The translations under genes were made by a program, and so were the position numbers. Under the pieces are notes generated by a model. It had not been told where the DNA came from. It worked only from the letters and a program-made list of their open reading frames with translations, and made no database searches. From Cytophagales bacterium (lineage in GTDB: Bacteria; Bacteroidota; Bacteroidia; Cytophagales; Cyclobacteriaceae): DNA of 64,000 nt. The DNA is taken from the NCBI GenBank assembly GCA_033344775.1, contig JAWPMT010000006.1, positions 310,001 through 374,000 on the forward strand, read 5' to 3'. This document shows positions 36,009 through 43,593 of this stretch, piece after piece (the first letter of the stretch is position 1; the number at the start of each line of letters is the position of its first letter).

Positions 36009-36091
36009 TCTTCACATCAGCTGTAACCAGGATTCATAATAGGTTTAGCAACAGAATGATATTCCAGCGATTGTATTACCTTAATCGCAGC

Positions 36092-37258
36092 ATGCATCGT
36101 TTCAAATATTTATTTGTTTTTGGTTTTCTGAGCTTGTTAGGATCATTAGCAACTGCTCAGACGGAGATTTCCGTTCAAGACTGGAAAGAATGTGAGAGTT
36201 CCGGTCTTTTTACTAAAAAGGTAAGGTCTCTAGGCATTCCTTGTGAATTGCTGAAAAAATCAGCATTTCCTATTGACGTAGATACGCGAAACGCCGGTAA
36301 ACAATTACAGCTCAAATACCTTGGATGTGGTGGTTTCTATATTGGAGACGAAATCAGAGGGGTGTTGATCGATCCATTTTTCTCGCAATACTCGATCTGG
36401 GAGGTTGCTACAAAACAGATTGAACCCATTGATGCGGATATAGAGAAAGGCTTAATGTCCATCAGGCAAGACCTGCACGATAAGACAGAAGCGATCATCA
36501 CTGCTCATGCACATTACGATCACTTAATGGACGCTCCAACCATCCTAAAAAGATACCTGGATTCAAGCCGATCAAGACAACCGTTCATCTATACTTCAGA
36601 AACCGGAGCAAAGATATTAAGCACACAATTAGACAGTTCCTCGATAAAATCAATTCCCAAACCTACCGGAAATGGACAAATCATGGATACCCTGTATTTG
36701 AATGACAAAAGCATCAGGGTCATCCCCGTAAGCACGAATCATGCCCCTCATGCAGTAGGGATCACTTTAGCCGCGAGCCAATTGAAACCTAAACATTTGA
36801 GGAAATTTAGCGGCAACGATAAATCAAGGTTTTGGTGGTGGAAAGAGGGCAGTAATTACGCCTTTATCATCGACTTTCTTGACCAAAATCAAGCGATCGA
36901 ATTTCGCATATATCACCAATCTTCTGCTTCCGCTGGAAAAGGAGGACACCTTCCTGAAGAGGCACTAGACACTGAAGCGGAACAAATAGACCTGCTCATA
37001 CTCGGAGCAGCCTCTTACGACAAGGTCAAAAACTATCCTGATTCGCTTTATAAAAACCTCAACTCCCCGAAAAGATTGGTTCTCTGCCATTGGGAAGATT
37101 TTTTCCAGCCATATGGGTCCGAAGCTAAAATGGTAACATTAACACCCGTCGACAAATTGATCTGCCATATCCATGAAAATTTATTAAAATGGAAAAAAAA
37201 CGAAGCTCAACAACTTTTTGTGCCTGAACCTGGGGTCGAATTCCAAATAATGTACTGA
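36092..37258 (+). CDS. Secreted metallo-beta-lactamase-fold hydrolase
   Basis: The ATG at 36092 gives 388 residues with a signal peptide (GSLATAQ); an earlier in-frame ATG at 36005 would put 29 charged residues in front of it. The MBL motif is ITAHAHYDHLMDAP (HxHxDH), followed by a region with VIPVSTNHAPHA that supplies another His and a final HWEDFF. The middle contains LKYLGCGGFYIGDEI and the acidic GVLIDPFFSQY, as in envelope MBL-fold proteins that act on lipids or phosphodiesters. Substrate is unknown. Zinc binding follows from the motif. Confidence 0.85.
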   Translation: MHRFKYLFVFGFLSLLGSLATAQTEISVQDWKECESSGLFTKKVRSLGIPCELLKKSAFPIDVDTRNAGKQLQLKYLGCGGFYIGDEIRGVLIDPFFSQYSIWEVATKQIEPIDADIEKGLMSIRQDLHDKTEAIITAHAHYDHLMDAPTILKRYLDSSRSRQPFIYTSETGAKILSTQLDSSSIKSIPKPTGNGQIMDTLYLNDKSIRVIPVSTNHAPHAVGITLAASQLKPKHLRKFSGNDKSRFWWWKEGSNYAFIIDFLDQNQAIEFRIYHQSSASAGKGGHLPEEALDTEAEQIDLLILGAASYDKVKNYPDSLYKNLNSPKRLVLCHWEDFFQPYGSEAKMVTLTPVDKLICHIHENLLKWKKNEAQQLFVPEPGVEFQIMY

Positions 37259-37357
37259 TATTTAAAGTGGGGTGTTCGCAATCAAGGGTCGTTACGATGC
37301 TTGGTCAGAGGATATTTTGTCAGTATTGAGGTTTATGTAACCAAAAAGCCTAACTAA

Positions 37358-38038
37358 ATGGGAAAAATTTGGGATTGGATAAATTCTGCCTATTCCGGGT
37401 TGAAGAATCATGAAAAGGTGATCGCTTTAGTCCTGATCTTCACCACATTTCTGATTATCTTCTTTCTTGGAGAATTTGATATAGACGGAACTAAAGTTAG
37501 TTACAAAAGGACATCATCAAAGGTGAAGCGTCTAAACGATTCTATCAAAACGCTCAACGACTCTCTTGTTAGTTTAAATGGTTTGTATGACCACATAAAA
37601 ACTGAGCCTAAAGGAGGAGAAGAACCGAGTGTTGCGACTCCCCAAAAAAGTAACGACTCACAAGAAACTCAGGCATTGAGCAATCAAATAGCGAAGCTCA
37701 ATAATGAAATAAAAGAAGTCACTTCGGACAGGGACGCGCTAAAAGAGAAGTATCTGAAATTATATTGTTCACAATATACCCTACGGGTTTATGGTCCCGG
37801 TCAGCTGGAAGGGGAATTAACACCCTGCATTAATAAACTTAAAGCAATGGGTTTCGACGCGGAATATGTTAAGCTTTCAAATGCTAGGACAAGTTTCAAA
37901 TATTATGAAAATGAGGCCACGGAAGCCACGGAAATAATATTGAACGTGTTCAACACATGTAAATCTGACTTGTCCCTCTCTCCGGAACTAGATTCGGACA
38001 GTAAAGCAGCCAAATCAATCCAAATTAATCTCAAATGA
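37358..38038 (+). CDS. Membrane-anchored coiled-coil protein
   Basis: The 226-residue protein has a short N-terminal cytosolic part, one membrane helix (about 21-42, VIALVLIFTTFLIIFFLG), a coiled coil (55-70 and 100-130; VKRLNDSIKTLNDSLVSL, QIAKLNNEIKEVTSDRDA), and a C-terminal domain (135-226) with three cysteines including LYCSQYT and TPCINKL. The C-terminal TLRVYGPGQLEGELT and AYVKLSNARTSFKYY look like a small alpha-beta domain similar to SPOR-like folds. I do not assign it. Its stop overlaps the next lipoprotein gene by four bases, so the two may function together. Confidence 0.7.
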   Translation: MGKIWDWINSAYSGLKNHEKVIALVLIFTTFLIIFFLGEFDIDGTKVSYKRTSSKVKRLNDSIKTLNDSLVSLNGLYDHIKTEPKGGEEPSVATPQKSNDSQETQALSNQIAKLNNEIKEVTSDRDALKEKYLKLYCSQYTLRVYGPGQLEGELTPCINKLKAMGFDAEYVKLSNARTSFKYYENEATEATEIILNVFNTCKSDLSLSPELDSDSKAAKSIQINLK

Positions 38039-38793
38039 ACCGCATCCTAATTCTTCTGGTCCTTTTGACTTCCTGCAACGTGAACAAGATGGTTGATCAG
38101 GGCAAATTTCGAGTGATCCCTATTCAAATGAGCCGTATTACGTTCATTGAACATTATAAGCAGTCATTTGGGTTTTCTGAAGACCCTCAATCCACTGACC
38201 CGGAGCGGGTGAAAGAACTTGTTGGAAAATTGATCGGTGAAAGCAACATCAAAACACTGGAAGGTGACCAAGTCAAATTCATCAATGAAGATGGTGTTAA
38301 TGGGGAAGTATCAGTGGAAGGAATAGTGACAGCACAAATCGGACTATACGCTGACCTGAAAAATTTCTACGTCGACGGCACGGGGGTATTCAACGTGATT
38401 TGGAAACCAGAACCTAATGCAGAAAGCGTCATCTTATTTCGTGCCGATTTCTATTTTTTGCCTAATAAGATTGCACTATCCGAACTAAAAAAGGGAATGG
38501 TAAAGGTTGATTTTCGAAAGTACCTGATCAATCAGTATGCTCCGATTGCGGATGAGCTTAGCTATGATTATGATGAACCCATCTCGGTTGACTTGTATTT
38601 TAAGAAACTGGAAAATATGGAAGTATATCATCTGGATTACGAAAGAACTGCAGGTCATCCGGTTTACATAAGAAATGAAGCCATAGGCCAGATTACTTTC
38701 GATAAGCCATCTATTGGCTGGGATGAGTACATAACAAGCCGATACATCGATTTAAGGGGATTAAATTCCATAAGGGATGACTATGATCAATAG
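38035..38793 (+). CDS. Lipoprotein of unknown function coupled to the coiled-coil gene
   Basis: The 252-residue protein has a lipobox (LLTSC, Cys14), a basic mature start and beta-rich content. Segments include VEGIVTAQIGLYADLKNFYVDG and NVIWKPEPNAESVILFRAD. The sequence lacks a motif I recognise. The ATG overlaps the stop of the coiled-coil membrane gene (ATGA), so translation is coupled and the pair probably belongs to one envelope system. Confidence 0.68.
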   Translation: MNRILILLVLLTSCNVNKMVDQGKFRVIPIQMSRITFIEHYKQSFGFSEDPQSTDPERVKELVGKLIGESNIKTLEGDQVKFINEDGVNGEVSVEGIVTAQIGLYADLKNFYVDGTGVFNVIWKPEPNAESVILFRADFYFLPNKIALSELKKGMVKVDFRKYLINQYAPIADELSYDYDEPISVDLYFKKLENMEVYHLDYERTAGHPVYIRNEAIGQITFDKPSIGWDEYITSRYIDLRGLNSIRDDYDQ

Positions 38794-38879
38794 CCTTGGG
38801 TTCGTTTAAATTACTCCTTTTCAATGTCACCCAATAACGTGACCTATCCTTGAAAAAAGAGAATCACTTTTCCCAAAAA

Positions 38880-39311
38880 ATGGCAGTTAAAAGCGAGGAA
38901 GAGCTCAGAACAATCATCGTAAGTGAGGATCATGTTCTATTGGCAAAACATGCCGCCAAATGGGAATTGGAACAAAGGAGCATTATCGTGAATACCCACC
39001 TCCCTGATGAAGAAAAAGCAATAGAACATGCAAATGCCTATCAGGAACAAATCCTTCAAGACAAAATTGCAAGTAATCGGTCACGAAAATACCATGCTGA
39101 TCGATTGCTTTGGGGATCGATTACGGTGGTCTTAATGGCAATCTTCTTATTGATCAATAGCTTTATAAAAGGTAGCTGGCTAGAGGAAATATTCTACTTT
39201 CTGTTCTTAATTGTTATTGGACTATTGGGAACTCTATATGCCTTTAGTGTAATAAACCGAAGGCTTTACAACCGTATCATAGTCTTCCTTAAAGGAAAGA
39301 AAAAGGGTTAG
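38880..39311 (+). CDS. Small two-helix membrane protein
   Basis: The ATG at 38880 gives 143 residues; a TTG at 38850 in the same frame would add ten. The N-terminal 70 residues are helical and charged (EELRTIIVSEDHVLLAKHAAKWELEQRS), and two membrane helices follow (about 80-100 and 108-130), with a basic tail KGKKKG. The N-terminal helical part resembles the DUF-type start of small membrane proteins with an EHAAKWELEQR motif. I do not recognise a family. It is the last gene of the unknown run before the UBP-type zinc finger. Confidence 0.65.
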   Translation: MAVKSEEELRTIIVSEDHVLLAKHAAKWELEQRSIIVNTHLPDEEKAIEHANAYQEQILQDKIASNRSRKYHADRLLWGSITVVLMAIFLLINSFIKGSWLEEIFYFLFLIVIGLLGTLYAFSVINRRLYNRIIVFLKGKKKG

Positions 39312-39376
39312 TTTACTGAATACAAGTTCCAGAAAGTCCCATCAATCCACTATCTTCCTATCAAAACCCTTTGGCC

Positions 39377-39640
39377 ATGCTCTGCGAACACCTGGAAAAC
39401 TTCGAAAGAAAAAAGCCTCGAATTTATCAATGTGATGAATGCGTGAAAACCGGTGACACCTGGGTGCACTTACGCACCTGTCAGGAATGTGGGACCACCC
39501 TTTGTTGTGATTCCTCGCCCAACAAGCATGCGACTGCCCATTTCAAATCACACGGACATCCGGTGGTAGTCTCCGCAGAACCTGGAGAATCCTGGGCCTG
39601 GTGTTACGAGCATGAGATGATCAAAAAGCAGCGGGTGTAA
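39377..39640 (+). CDS. UBP-type zinc-finger protein
   Basis: The 87-residue protein consists of one zf-UBP domain. It has paired ligands CEHL, CDEC, CQECGTTLCC, and His residues in NKHATAHFKSHGHP, ending with YEHEM. In bacteria such standalone zf-UBP proteins often lie next to a cNMP-binding histidine kinase and the response-regulator/thioredoxin-reductase fusion, both of which are in this window at 25-28 kb, 11 kb away. The role is unknown; zinc binding is expected. The ATG at 39377 is preferred over an in-frame TTG at 39371. It is convergent with galU. Confidence 0.88.
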   Translation: MLCEHLENFERKKPRIYQCDECVKTGDTWVHLRTCQECGTTLCCDSSPNKHATAHFKSHGHPVVVSAEPGESWAWCYEHEMIKKQRV

Positions 39641-39662
39641 GGTGTCTTTTGTCAAACCTCAT

Positions 39663-40511
39663 CTAATCCTTAAACCCCGCTCCATATTCCTCATGTCGTG
39701 AAACAAAATGCAGGTTGGCTTTCACAAAATCAAGCGGATTTCCGACATCAAATCTTGTTCCCTGAAATTTAACGGCGTAGGATTCTTGTGTTTCCAGTAG
39801 TTGATGCATCGCATCCGTCAACTGGATCTCATTGCCGTAACCAACTGTTGTGTTTTCCAGACAATGAAAGATCTCCGGTGTAAATACATACCTTGCAGCA
39901 ATGGCCAAACGAGAAGGTGCCGCTTTAACAGAAGGTTTTTCTACCCATTGATTCACCCGATAGGTTCCTTCATCTATAAGAGTGCCGTCCATGATCCCAT
40001 AGCGACTGACTTTTTCCAAAGGAACCTCCTGAACAGCCACTACCGATGATTGCTGTTGGTCAAACACATCGATCAGCTGGCCAAGCACAGGTCGATCAGT
40101 CGCTGACTGACAAATGGCATCCCCCAAAAGCACTGCAAACGGATCATTTCCGGCAAATTCCTTTCCGCAATAAACCGCATCGCCCAGTCCCTTGAGCTCT
40201 TCTTGTTCAACGAATGTGATCTCACAATCGCCGGCGAGCCCTCTCAGCTTCTCTAGCACTTCATGTTTTCCTTTTTGCTCGTAGTAAGGAGCATTGGGAA
40301 AATCACTGGCAAAATGATCTTGAATGGCCTTCTTTCCTTTAGAAATGGCCATCAGAATTTCAGAAATACCCGAAGCAATGGCCTCCTCCACGATGTACTG
40401 GATCACCGGTCGATCAACGATGGTCAGCATTTCTTTCGGCACTGATTTGGTGGCAGGCAGCATACGTGTTCCTAAACCTGCCGCAGGAATTATCGCTTTC
40501 TTAACCTTCAT
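39663..40511 (-). CDS. galU: UTP-glucose-1-phosphate uridylyltransferase family (GalU-like)
   Basis: The 282-residue nucleotidyltransferase has the signature start AIIPAAGLGTRMLPATKSVPKEM, split here as the G-loop and following helix, then KGKKAIQDHF, VLLGDAICQS and WVEKP motifs. It makes UDP-sugars from UTP and sugar-1-phosphates; UDP-glucose is the usual product. The gene overlaps the GHMP kinase stop by four bases, and the kinase is glucuronokinase-like. In this operon the natural substrate could therefore be glucuronate-1-phosphate, giving UDP-glucuronate. The gene is last in the minus-strand block. A GalU-family enzyme is certain; its sugar preference is inferred. Confidence 0.9.
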   Translation of the reverse strand: MKVKKAIIPAAGLGTRMLPATKSVPKEMLTIVDRPVIQYIVEEAIASGISEILMAISKGKKAIQDHFASDFPNAPYYEQKGKHEVLEKLRGLAGDCEITFVEQEELKGLGDAVYCGKEFAGNDPFAVLLGDAICQSATDRPVLGQLIDVFDQQQSSVVAVQEVPLEKVSRYGIMDGTLIDEGTYRVNQWVEKPSVKAAPSRLAIAARYVFTPEIFHCLENTTVGYGNEIQLTDAMHQLLETQESYAVKFQGTRFDVGNPLDFVKANLHFVSRHEEYGAGFKD

Positions 40512-41494
40512 TGATTAACAATCGTCGGTTTAAAAATATGGATGTTTTGTGCTTCAAAAGTTCGTTGCAATCGTTCATACATTTCTTCTGACGTGTATTG
40601 CCCGATGATCGTTCCCCCTGATCCGGTGAATTTAGCACTTGCTCCATGTTCTCGCGCCAATCGGATCATATTCAGGTGAGCTGGAGCAATTTGACAAATG
40701 GATTGACGGAGGTCAAAATTCCGATCAATCAGCGTCCCAAGGTTTTTTTGTTCCACATCACTTTCCAATGCCTTTTTAGCCTCTGTGGTTAATTCTGATA
40801 GCTTTCGCATGACCCGATGTACCTCAGACTCACCCCGATCGTACCTGCTTCTCAAATCATTGTGAATAATTTCCGACCCTTCGGGCTCCCCTTCCATGTA
40901 GGCAATGTAGAGGTTTTGAAAATTTGTTTTTTGCATCGGCTCATAGGTCCCATAGCCTTTCAAATCCATCAGGGCCTTGTCAAAATCCATGTAGATGGGA
41001 CATTCGAAGGCCTGCACTACGCGATCTTGTAAACCCGCACCTATGCCCATCTCCTGAGTCTCAACGGCCAAAACCTCATTGGCCAGTAAATGTGGTGGAA
41101 TTTCCAGGTTAAAGTACTGCATCAAAGCACGCCATGTAGCTGTAATGATGGCACTTGATCCCGCCATACCTACCTGCAGAGGAATATTACTTTCGAAATT
41201 GATCTCAAAACCAGCGTCGGATAGATTAATTTGATGCGTCTTAGCATGGTCTGCAAATCGCTTTACAGCAGCTTGCAACAAAGACTTTTTTGTTCGTCCG
41301 GATACCGATCGATGTAGACCTTGAATGTCAGGATAATGCTGATCATCATCTTGCAACTTTATGCCTGATAATTTTGGCTCTAAGGCCACTTTGGCTTGAA
41401 ATTCTCGAAATGGAAAAGCGATGGTCTTGCCAAAAAACCCGTCAGAGGGGTTGCCGAATAAGGCGGCTCTCGGATAAGCGATTCTACGGATCAA
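40508..41494 (-). CDS. GHMP kinase, glucuronokinase-like
   Basis: The 328-residue kinase has the GHMP ATP motif LQVGMAGSSAI and C-terminal SAKFTGSGGTI. It shares several stretches with plant glucuronokinase, which I recall from Arabidopsis: LFGNPSDGFFGKTI near the N-terminus, GAGLQDRVVQ, YMDF and KFTGSGG. Glucuronokinase makes D-glucuronate-1-phosphate, which a uridylyltransferase converts to UDP-glucuronate. The adjacent downstream gene is a GalU-type uridylyltransferase. The gene overlaps the isomerase stop upstream by four bases. Specificity for glucuronate rather than another sugar acid is an inference. Confidence 0.82.
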   Translation of the reverse strand: MIRRIAYPRAALFGNPSDGFFGKTIAFPFREFQAKVALEPKLSGIKLQDDDQHYPDIQGLHRSVSGRTKKSLLQAAVKRFADHAKTHQINLSDAGFEINFESNIPLQVGMAGSSAIITATWRALMQYFNLEIPPHLLANEVLAVETQEMGIGAGLQDRVVQAFECPIYMDFDKALMDLKGYGTYEPMQKTNFQNLYIAYMEGEPEGSEIIHNDLRSRYDRGESEVHRVMRKLSELTTEAKKALESDVEQKNLGTLIDRNFDLRQSICQIAPAHLNMIRLAREHGASAKFTGSGGTIIGQYTSEEMYERLQRTFEAQNIHIFKPTIVNQ

Positions 41495-42372
41495 GCGAGT
41501 GTGTTTTGACGGATGTTTTCAACCATTTTTTCAAGTTTACGACCGGCTTCCAGATATACATTGTAACGATGATCTCCATCACTGGTGGCGTCATCTGATA
41601 AATGAAAGACTTTACCCAAATGCGGTTCGATGGCCAGGAATCCATCGTACCCATCATGAATGAGGTCGCTCAAAATCAAGTCCAAACGAGCATCACCCTC
41701 TCCTGGTAATTTATAAACAGGTTCACCTTCTTTTTGCTTCATACGGGCATCCTTCACGTGAATGTGGACCACAGCATGTTTTACTTTTTGATAAAATTCC
41801 CAGGAATCTTGCCATGGAAAAGGTTCAGATTTGGAACGATCGCGCTGAAAAATAGGGTTTCCCGTATCAAAAACGAGTTTCAGGTCAGGAACCGAATCTA
41901 TCAATCGTAAGGTATGATTCGCTGAAAATCCTCCATAATTCATGCAGTTTTCATGTAGAGGAACCAATCCAGCATCCATGAATCGTTTGGTGATCTCTCG
42001 CAATCTTCTGAATCGTTCCGATCGGTGCTGATCATCTCCCCAGGGTTCTTGTGCGTATGACATGATGCGGGCATACTTCACTCCCATTTTTTGCATCCGT
42101 GGGATACAGCGTGCCACTTCCTGAATCGTGATATCAAAGTCCGAATCGATCTTTTTGGCCCAATTCCCGATGAGCGTCCCAAATTCGGCTACTGAAACCC
42201 CCGATTCATCCAGGATTTCAATTACGTGATCAAACTCACGCTCAGGCAGGTCATGAATATTTTTTCCATTGAATGTCCGCGCAGAAAGGTATTGCCAACC
42301 CAGGTCTTTGGTCACCTGGATCTGCCCTGCCAGGTCATCTGCTGCTTCATCGGTAAATCCTGAAAATTTCAT
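41491..42372 (-). CDS. Sugar phosphate isomerase/epimerase-type TIM-barrel protein
   Basis: The 293-residue protein is of the AP endonuclease-2/xylose isomerase-like TIM-barrel family. It begins MKFSGFTDEAADDLAGQI and carries metal-ligand-like residues at HENCMNYGG (Glu/His), VFDTGNP (Asp) and HIHVKDA (His), followed by GEGDARLD and AIEPHLG (Glu), typical of metal-dependent isomerases. It sits between the oxidoreductase and GHMP kinase genes in the sugar block and its stop overlaps the kinase start. The likely reaction is an isomerisation or dehydration of an inositol- or keto-sugar-type compound, but the substrate is not readable from the sequence. Confidence 0.85.
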   Translation of the reverse strand: MKFSGFTDEAADDLAGQIQVTKDLGWQYLSARTFNGKNIHDLPEREFDHVIEILDESGVSVAEFGTLIGNWAKKIDSDFDITIQEVARCIPRMQKMGVKYARIMSYAQEPWGDDQHRSERFRRLREITKRFMDAGLVPLHENCMNYGGFSANHTLRLIDSVPDLKLVFDTGNPIFQRDRSKSEPFPWQDSWEFYQKVKHAVVHIHVKDARMKQKEGEPVYKLPGEGDARLDLILSDLIHDGYDGFLAIEPHLGKVFHLSDDATSDGDHRYNVYLEAGRKLEKMVENIRQNTLA

Positions 42373-42424
42373 GAAATGGAATTCATTTATCGGATATCGA
42401 AACTAAGGTAATTTGCAACGTCCA

Positions 42425-42497
42425 AATCGTCATGCCGGTTTTTATTGACATAAATTCCCTAGGATGTCGATAAAATACCGGTATCTCCTTGACGATT
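42425..42497. repeat. Palindromic repeat, family 2, copy 1
   Basis: The left arm AATCGTCATGCCGGTTTTTATTGACAT is mirrored on the right (ATGTCGATAAAATACCGG, then CTCCTTGACGATT). It matches the element at 53993-54067 nearly base for base over about 70 bases. It lies in the 174-base gap inside the sugar block. Confidence 0.8.
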
Positions 42498-42546
42498 TTT
42501 ACCGGTTTGACATCAAAATGCTTGAAGAGATAAATCATCTGGCACT

Positions 42547-43593
42547 TTACAACTCCACCCACTTCCCATTACTCCTCGCACTTTCATAAATCGCATTGAT
42601 CAATGCCACGGGTTTCAGCGCTTCCTCAGCATCCACGTTCAATGGCGCTTTTCCTTCAACAGCTGCCACAAAGTTTTCAAAGTTCTTCTGGTGACCCTGA
42701 AATTTGATCGCCTTTGGATCATTTGCACCCTGTGCTTGCTGTGACGCTCCCATCAGGTGATCCCGAACGTAAGTATCCGAACCCCGAGCCTCCTTAAAAT
42801 CCCATAAGCGAAAATGTTCATCCGCCAGAATTACCGCTCCTTTTGAGCCATAAATATGGATCTCTGCCGGATTTCCTTCAGTTGACCAAATGGAAGTAGA
42901 GCCCTGAATCACTCCCTTTGAGCCGTTTTCGAATTCAAGCATGGCCATGGCTGTATCTTCTACTTCTATGTTCCGATGGGTCAAGGTTCCCACACTGGCC
43001 GTCAGTCGTTTCGGTATACCCAGGAAATAAATGAGCAAGTCGATGGTATGAATGGATTGGTTCATCAGTGTCCCTCCGCCATCTAGCTCCCAGGTTCCTC
43101 TCCAGGCCCCTGAATCATAATAAGCCTGATCCCGGGACCATTTGATGTTGGCTTCACAAGTGATGATCTGTCCAAATCGTCCTGCTTCAATAGCTGTTTT
43201 CAATTGAGTAACCGATTCGTTGAACCGTCGATTGAAAATGCCCCCGAGTAATACCCCGTTCTCTTTAGCAAGTTGCTGTGCCTCATGTACACGATCCGGC
43301 GTGATTTCCAATGGCTTTTCACAAATCACATGCTTACCGGCAATTACCGCGGCCTTGATCCCGTCCAAATGCGCTCCTGAAGGAGTAGCAATGGTGACCA
43401 TGTCCAGTTGATCAAGATGCAAGAACTCATCAAGGTCGGTGTAAGTTGGACATTCATGCTTTTGTGCAAATGCTGCTGCTTGTTCCGGCTTCCGTATGTA
43501 TGCCCCGGCAAGTTCGGCTCCTTCCATCGCCTGTATTGCCTGCGCATGAAGTGCAGCAATCATTCCACCGCCGATAATCCCTATTGATTTCAT
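42547..43593 (-). CDS. Gfo/Idh/MocA-family oxidoreductase
   Basis: The 348-residue NAD(P)-dependent oxidoreductase has a Rossmann start IGIIGGGMIAALHAQA, the EKP motif (CEKPLEIT) carrying the catalytic Lys, and GGGTLMNQSIHTIDLLIYF, the C-terminal domain helix. Members oxidise inositols, sugars or sugar acids. The start overlaps the Nramp-like gene stop by four bases (ATGA). Context suggests a sugar or inositol catabolic step feeding the kinase and uridylyltransferase downstream. The substrate is unknown. Confidence 0.92.
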   Translation of the reverse strand: MKSIGIIGGGMIAALHAQAIQAMEGAELAGAYIRKPEQAAAFAQKHECPTYTDLDEFLHLDQLDMVTIATPSGAHLDGIKAAVIAGKHVICEKPLEITPDRVHEAQQLAKENGVLLGGIFNRRFNESVTQLKTAIEAGRFGQIITCEANIKWSRDQAYYDSGAWRGTWELDGGGTLMNQSIHTIDLLIYFLGIPKRLTASVGTLTHRNIEVEDTAMAMLEFENGSKGVIQGSTSIWSTEGNPAEIHIYGSKGAVILADEHFRLWDFKEARGSDTYVRDHLMGASQQAQGANDPKAIKFQGHQKNFENFVAAVEGKAPLNVDAEEALKPVALINAIYESARSNGKWVEL

